Shown: positions 4,967 to 7,173 of the stretch, piece by piece
How the letters are laid out: each line of letters opens with the position of its first letter
Numbering within the stretch: the stretch's first letter is position 1
Source: Clostridiales bacterium
GTDB taxonomy: Bacteria; Bacillota; Clostridia; Oscillospirales; Oscillospiraceae
DNA length: 7,173 nt
Assembly: GCA_012516225.1 (NCBI GenBank)
Contig: JAAYWX010000284.1
Location: 1-7,173, forward strand
Direction: 5' to 3'
Made by a program: the position numbers and the translations under genes
The notes under the pieces: generated by a model
Databases searched by the model: none
Told to the model about the DNA's origin: nothing
The model's input: only the letters and a program-made list of their open reading frames with translations

Positions 4967-6985
4967 TTAATACTCATCCTGCAGAGCGTCGTACCCTTCT
5001 TCTCCCGTGCGCACTTTCACTGCGTTTTCAACGTCATAAACAAAGATTTTGCCATCTCCTATATGCCCTGTATACAAAACTTTTTTCGCCGTTTCTATAA
5101 CCGTCCGCACGGGAACCTTTGCAACAACTATTTCTACACGTACCTTCGGCAGAAGATTGATTTCCGTTTCAACGCCACGGTAAAACTCGGTTATGCCTTT
5201 CTGCATGCCGCAGCCTAAAACCTGTGTTACCGTCATGCCCGTAACGCCTATTTCATTCATTGCAGACTTAAGCGCCTCAAACTTGCTTTGTTTTGTGATT
5301 ATTTCCACTTTTGTTATCTTTGTACCTGAATAGTCCACAGGCGTCACGCTGGAAGTTCTCTCAACCGGTACGGAGTTTTCACTGTCCGCAACCGCAGAAT
5401 AGACTGATAAACCTTTCATCTCCGAAAGTCTTCCGAATCTTGCAAGCTGCTTTATTTCCGCATTGTCGGAGGAGTCAAAGTCAAGCTCATTCCTGACAAG
5501 CTGGTTGTCGGGATATGCGAGCACTCCCATTTCAGGAATGTCAAGTCCTTCAAGCTCATATTCGGGAGATACCCTCAGCCCCCAGACCTTGTCAAGAACT
5601 TTAAAGAACAAATATGACAGACCAAATCCCCAAATTATAAGAACAGCGGCCGCCGCAAGCTGTGCCATAAGCTGGGATGCGTCCCCAAAAAAGAGGCCCT
5701 TGACGTTTCCTGCTACTCCGTTTATTCCATCACCGTACTTCCCGTCCGCAAAAAGTCCTACTGCAATTGTTCCCCATAAGCCGTTGACTCCATGAACAGA
5801 TATAGCGCCTACCGGGTCATCTATTTTCAGTTTGTTTTCAATAAAGGGAACAAACAGGCAGACCAGCACTGCCGCGACTACTCCAATAATCATGGCAGAG
5901 AGCGCATTTACAAAGGCGCATGGTGCGGTAATTGCCACAAGGCCAGCCAGTGCGCCGTTTGCTGTCATTGACGGATCCGGTTTGCCGTATTTCGTCCACA
6001 TATAGAACATGGCCGTCAGCCCTGCGGCAGCTCCGGCAATCATTGTGTTTGTTGCAATTACGGAGAGCCTGAAATCGGATGCGTTAAGGGTCGAACCCGC
6101 GTTAAACGCAAACCAGCAGAAGAAAAGTATAATAGTTCCTATTATCGCCATAGGTATATCATGCCCAGGGAAGGCCCTTGCCGTTCCGTCTTTCTTGAAT
6201 TTGCCTATTCTCGGTCCGATTACAACGGCTCCCGCCAAGGCAATCATGCCTCCCATGCAGTGGACAACCGCAGAGCCGGCAAAATCAACAACGCCGTGCC
6301 CCAATCCGAAGTTTTTCCCGAGCGCCGAGAGCCATCCGCCGCCCCATACCCAGTTGGCAAACAGCGGATACAGAAACATCGAAATGAAAAATGTAGTGAT
6401 AACAACCGCGGAATATTTGACTCTCTCCGCCATTGCTCCAGTCGGAATAGTTGCCGTCGTATCCATAAAAACCATCTGAAAGAAAAACAGCGCGTAAATT
6501 CCGGCATCATAAGTTCCGTTTAAAAGGAAACCCTTATATCCAAAAATTCCGCCGAGCCCGGGTACTGAGATCATAGCGTCAAGTACTCCCCCTCCGCTCC
6601 CCAGTCCTGCTGCACCGCCGGAGCCTCCCATCTGCAGGGCGAATCCTATGAGAAAGTAGCCCACCGCACCGACAAGAAAGACCATGAAGTTCATAGTCAT
6701 GGTATGGGCTGCGTTCTTGCCGCGGCAGAACCCGGTTTCAACCATTGCAAACCCGCATTGGAAGAAAAACACCATAAAAGCGCAAATCATAATCCATGTA
6801 AAATTCGCTCCGAAGTATGCCTTGTTCGCCACCGCGGCAACCTCGTGCAACGTTTCTTGTCCGGTTACAGCTGCATAAGACCCTCCTGTCGGATCTGGTC
6901 CTTCCGCAAGGGCGCTTACCGCAAACAGGGATAAAAGCAATACAAACCCAAGCAGCATTCTGAACCCTTTTTTAATTCCGTTCAT
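4967..6985 (-). CDS. amt: Ammonium transporter (Amt/AmtB) fused to a C-terminal PII signal-transduction domain
   Basis: This 672-residue membrane protein takes up ammonium and carries its own PII regulator. Residues 1-27 form a signal peptide ending Ser-Ala-Leu-Ala. About 58-468 are the eleven-helix Amt channel, with Trp214 (AmtB Trp148), Asp234 (Asp160), Phe294 (Phe215), Ser298 (Ser219) and the twin channel histidines His242 and His398 (His168, His318). A linker (about 470-553) leads to a full PII domain (about 555-668). Its T-loop is Gln595-Lys-Gly-Ile-Thr-Glu-Phe-Tyr-Arg-Gly-Val-Glu-Thr607. The nucleotide loop Thr-Gly-His-Ile-Gly-Asp-Gly-Lys (639-646) and Val-Arg-Thr-Gly-Glu-Glu (658-663) are intact. 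Thr607 replaces uridylylated Tyr51, Met594 replaces Arg38, and Gln39 and Lys58 equivalents remain. The frame opens up to 7027, but the ATG at 6985 has a GGGGTGG site and gives a proper signal peptide. Confidence 0.93.
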   Translation of the reverse strand: MNGIKKGFRMLLGFVLLLSLFAVSALAEGPDPTGGSYAAVTGQETLHEVAAVANKAYFGANFTWIMICAFMVFFFQCGFAMVETGFCRGKNAAHTMTMNFMVFLVGAVGYFLIGFALQMGGSGGAAGLGSGGGVLDAMISVPGLGGIFGYKGFLLNGTYDAGIYALFFFQMVFMDTTATIPTGAMAERVKYSAVVITTFFISMFLYPLFANWVWGGGWLSALGKNFGLGHGVVDFAGSAVVHCMGGMIALAGAVVIGPRIGKFKKDGTARAFPGHDIPMAIIGTIILFFCWFAFNAGSTLNASDFRLSVIATNTMIAGAAAGLTAMFYMWTKYGKPDPSMTANGALAGLVAITAPCAFVNALSAMIIGVVAAVLVCLFVPFIENKLKIDDPVGAISVHGVNGLWGTIAVGLFADGKYGDGINGVAGNVKGLFFGDASQLMAQLAAAAVLIIWGFGLSYLFFKVLDKVWGLRVSPEYELEGLDIPEMGVLAYPDNQLVRNELDFDSSDNAEIKQLARFGRLSEMKGLSVYSAVADSENSVPVERTSSVTPVDYSGTKITKVEIITKQSKFEALKSAMNEIGVTGMTVTQVLGCGMQKGITEFYRGVETEINLLPKVRVEIVVAKVPVRTVIETAKKVLYTGHIGDGKIFVYDVENAVKVRTGEEGYDALQDEY

Positions 6986-7004
6986 TTTTCCACCCCACTC
7001 AAAA

Positions 7005-7010
7005 ATATTA
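7005..7010 (-). promoter_or_regulatory. Weak alternative -10 box (TAATAT) after the leader terminator
   Basis: The minus strand reads TAATAT between the terminator U-tract and the amt ribosome site, but no -35 hexamer at a proper distance is visible. If real, it would make the upstream hairpins merely the end of another transcript. Confidence 0.15.
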
Positions 7011-7065
7011 AAAAATAAAAGGAGCAAACCGACACCCGGCGCAAGCGCCGGAATCGGCTGACTCC
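7011..7065 (-). terminator. amt: Strong intrinsic terminator in the amt leader (attenuator candidate)
   Basis: On the minus strand GGAG..CCGA..CCGGCG pairs with CGCCGG..TCGG..CTCC. The inner stem is closed by a CUUG tetraloop, with small internal loops outside, and is followed by TTTTATTTTT. It ends 25 bp before the amt start codon, with no convincing promoter in between, so amt expression should depend on read-through. Confidence 0.75.
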
Positions 7066-7074
7066 TTTGTCAAC
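7057..7074 (-). promoter_or_regulatory. amt: Competing hairpin with AAAGGA hexaloop: candidate ANTAR antitermination site (P2)
   Basis: GTTGAC (7069-7074) pairs with GTCAGC (7057-7062), five Watson-Crick pairs plus one G-U, around the hexaloop AAAGGA. A at loop position 1 and G at position 4 are the hallmarks of ANTAR-protein RNA targets. The hairpin uses nine bases of the 5' arm of the terminator at 7011-7065, so the two structures exclude each other. A weaker partner hairpin with loop AAAGGT lies at 7093-7104. Confidence 0.5.
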
Positions 7075-7092
7075 TGATGCTGCGTCCAAAAC

Positions 7093-7104
7093 CATACCTT
7101 TACG
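7093..7104 (-). promoter_or_regulatory. Weak partner hairpin with AAAGGT loop (possible P1)
   Basis: CGT and ATG flank AAAGGT (7096-7101), giving only three pairs, one of them G-U. A competing stem TGCGT with ACGCA across a 16-nt loop also covers it. It is included because ANTAR sites normally come as two hairpins. Confidence 0.25.
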
Positions 7105-7121
7105 CACAGCTTTGCCTAAAT

Positions 7122-7157
7122 AAAAAAGACGCCGCAAGATAACCTTGCAGCGCCTTT
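7122..7157 (-). terminator. Upstream intrinsic terminator before the amt leader
   Basis: On the minus strand GGCGCUGCAAG pairs with CUUGCGGCGUC, with two G-U pairs, around a GUUAU loop, followed by six U residues. It may end a gene lying beyond the right edge or be a first attenuator in a long amt leader. The base of its 5' arm includes another AAAGGC hexamer (7152-7157). Confidence 0.75.
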
Positions 7158-7173
7158 GCTCTATACTATATAC

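Noticed and set aside
5463..6523. Several plus-strand open frames inside the amt region
   Set aside because: They are opposite-strand shadows of the long Amt-PII gene, without ribosome sites or recognisable domains.
6986..7027. Upstream TTG start extending the Amt-PII protein by 14 residues
   Set aside because: No ribosome site precedes it, it begins at the terminator hairpin, and the ATG at 6985 gives a normal signal peptide behind GGGGTGG.
7068..7073. TTGACA on the minus strand as a -35 promoter box for amt
   Set aside because: At 17 bp downstream the sequence is the GC-rich terminator stem, with no -10 hexamer; the motif is better explained as part of the AAAGGA hairpin.

Overview
The window reads as chromosomal DNA of a low-to-moderate G+C Firmicute, most likely a gut-type Clostridia (Oscillospiraceae/Ruminococcaceae-like). 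This is inferred from AGGAGG-type ribosome sites, SipW-type secretion, a Clostridia-style BTAD regulator and an Amt-PII fusion. No rRNA, tRNA, insertion sequence, CRISPR array or phage gene was recognised.

Region 1 (1-3242) is a surface/matrix-protein locus. On the minus strand an ER-type signal peptidase (sipW, 1191-1751) is followed by two secreted TasA/camelysin-like proteins (527-1165, and 1-476, which is cut by the window edge). Both carry the Gly-Gly-Thr-Leu-Ala-Tyr type SipW-dependent signal peptide. Divergent from them, across a 252-bp region rich in inverted repeats, is a TTG-started regulator (2004-3242). It has a winged helix, a BTAD domain and a C-terminal domain that looks like a degenerate GGDEF fold with the GGDEF signature replaced by Asn-Ala-Val-Ser-Tyr. 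The simplest reading is a dedicated regulator, a dedicated peptidase and its fibre-type substrates.

Region 2 (3243-4865) holds two plus-strand genes: a small flavodoxin-like protein with an atypical FMN phosphate loop (3498-3980) and a large TspO/MBR-type tryptophan-rich membrane protein (4068-4865). They may be co-transcribed, with a TATAAT box upstream at 3403.

Region 3 (4866-7173) starts with a bidirectional terminator (4917-4955) separating tspO from the convergent amt gene (4967-6985, minus). This gene encodes an ammonium channel fused to a complete C-terminal PII (GlnB/GlnK) domain. The PII part keeps its ATP-binding residues but has Thr at the position of the uridylylated Tyr51. The leader in front of amt (6986-7173) contains two strong terminators. 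The second sits 36 nt before the start codon and is overlapped by a competing hairpin with an AAAGGA hexaloop, the arrangement expected of ANTAR-controlled antitermination. This suggests nitrogen control at two levels: transcript read-through, and direct gating of the channel by its tethered PII domain.
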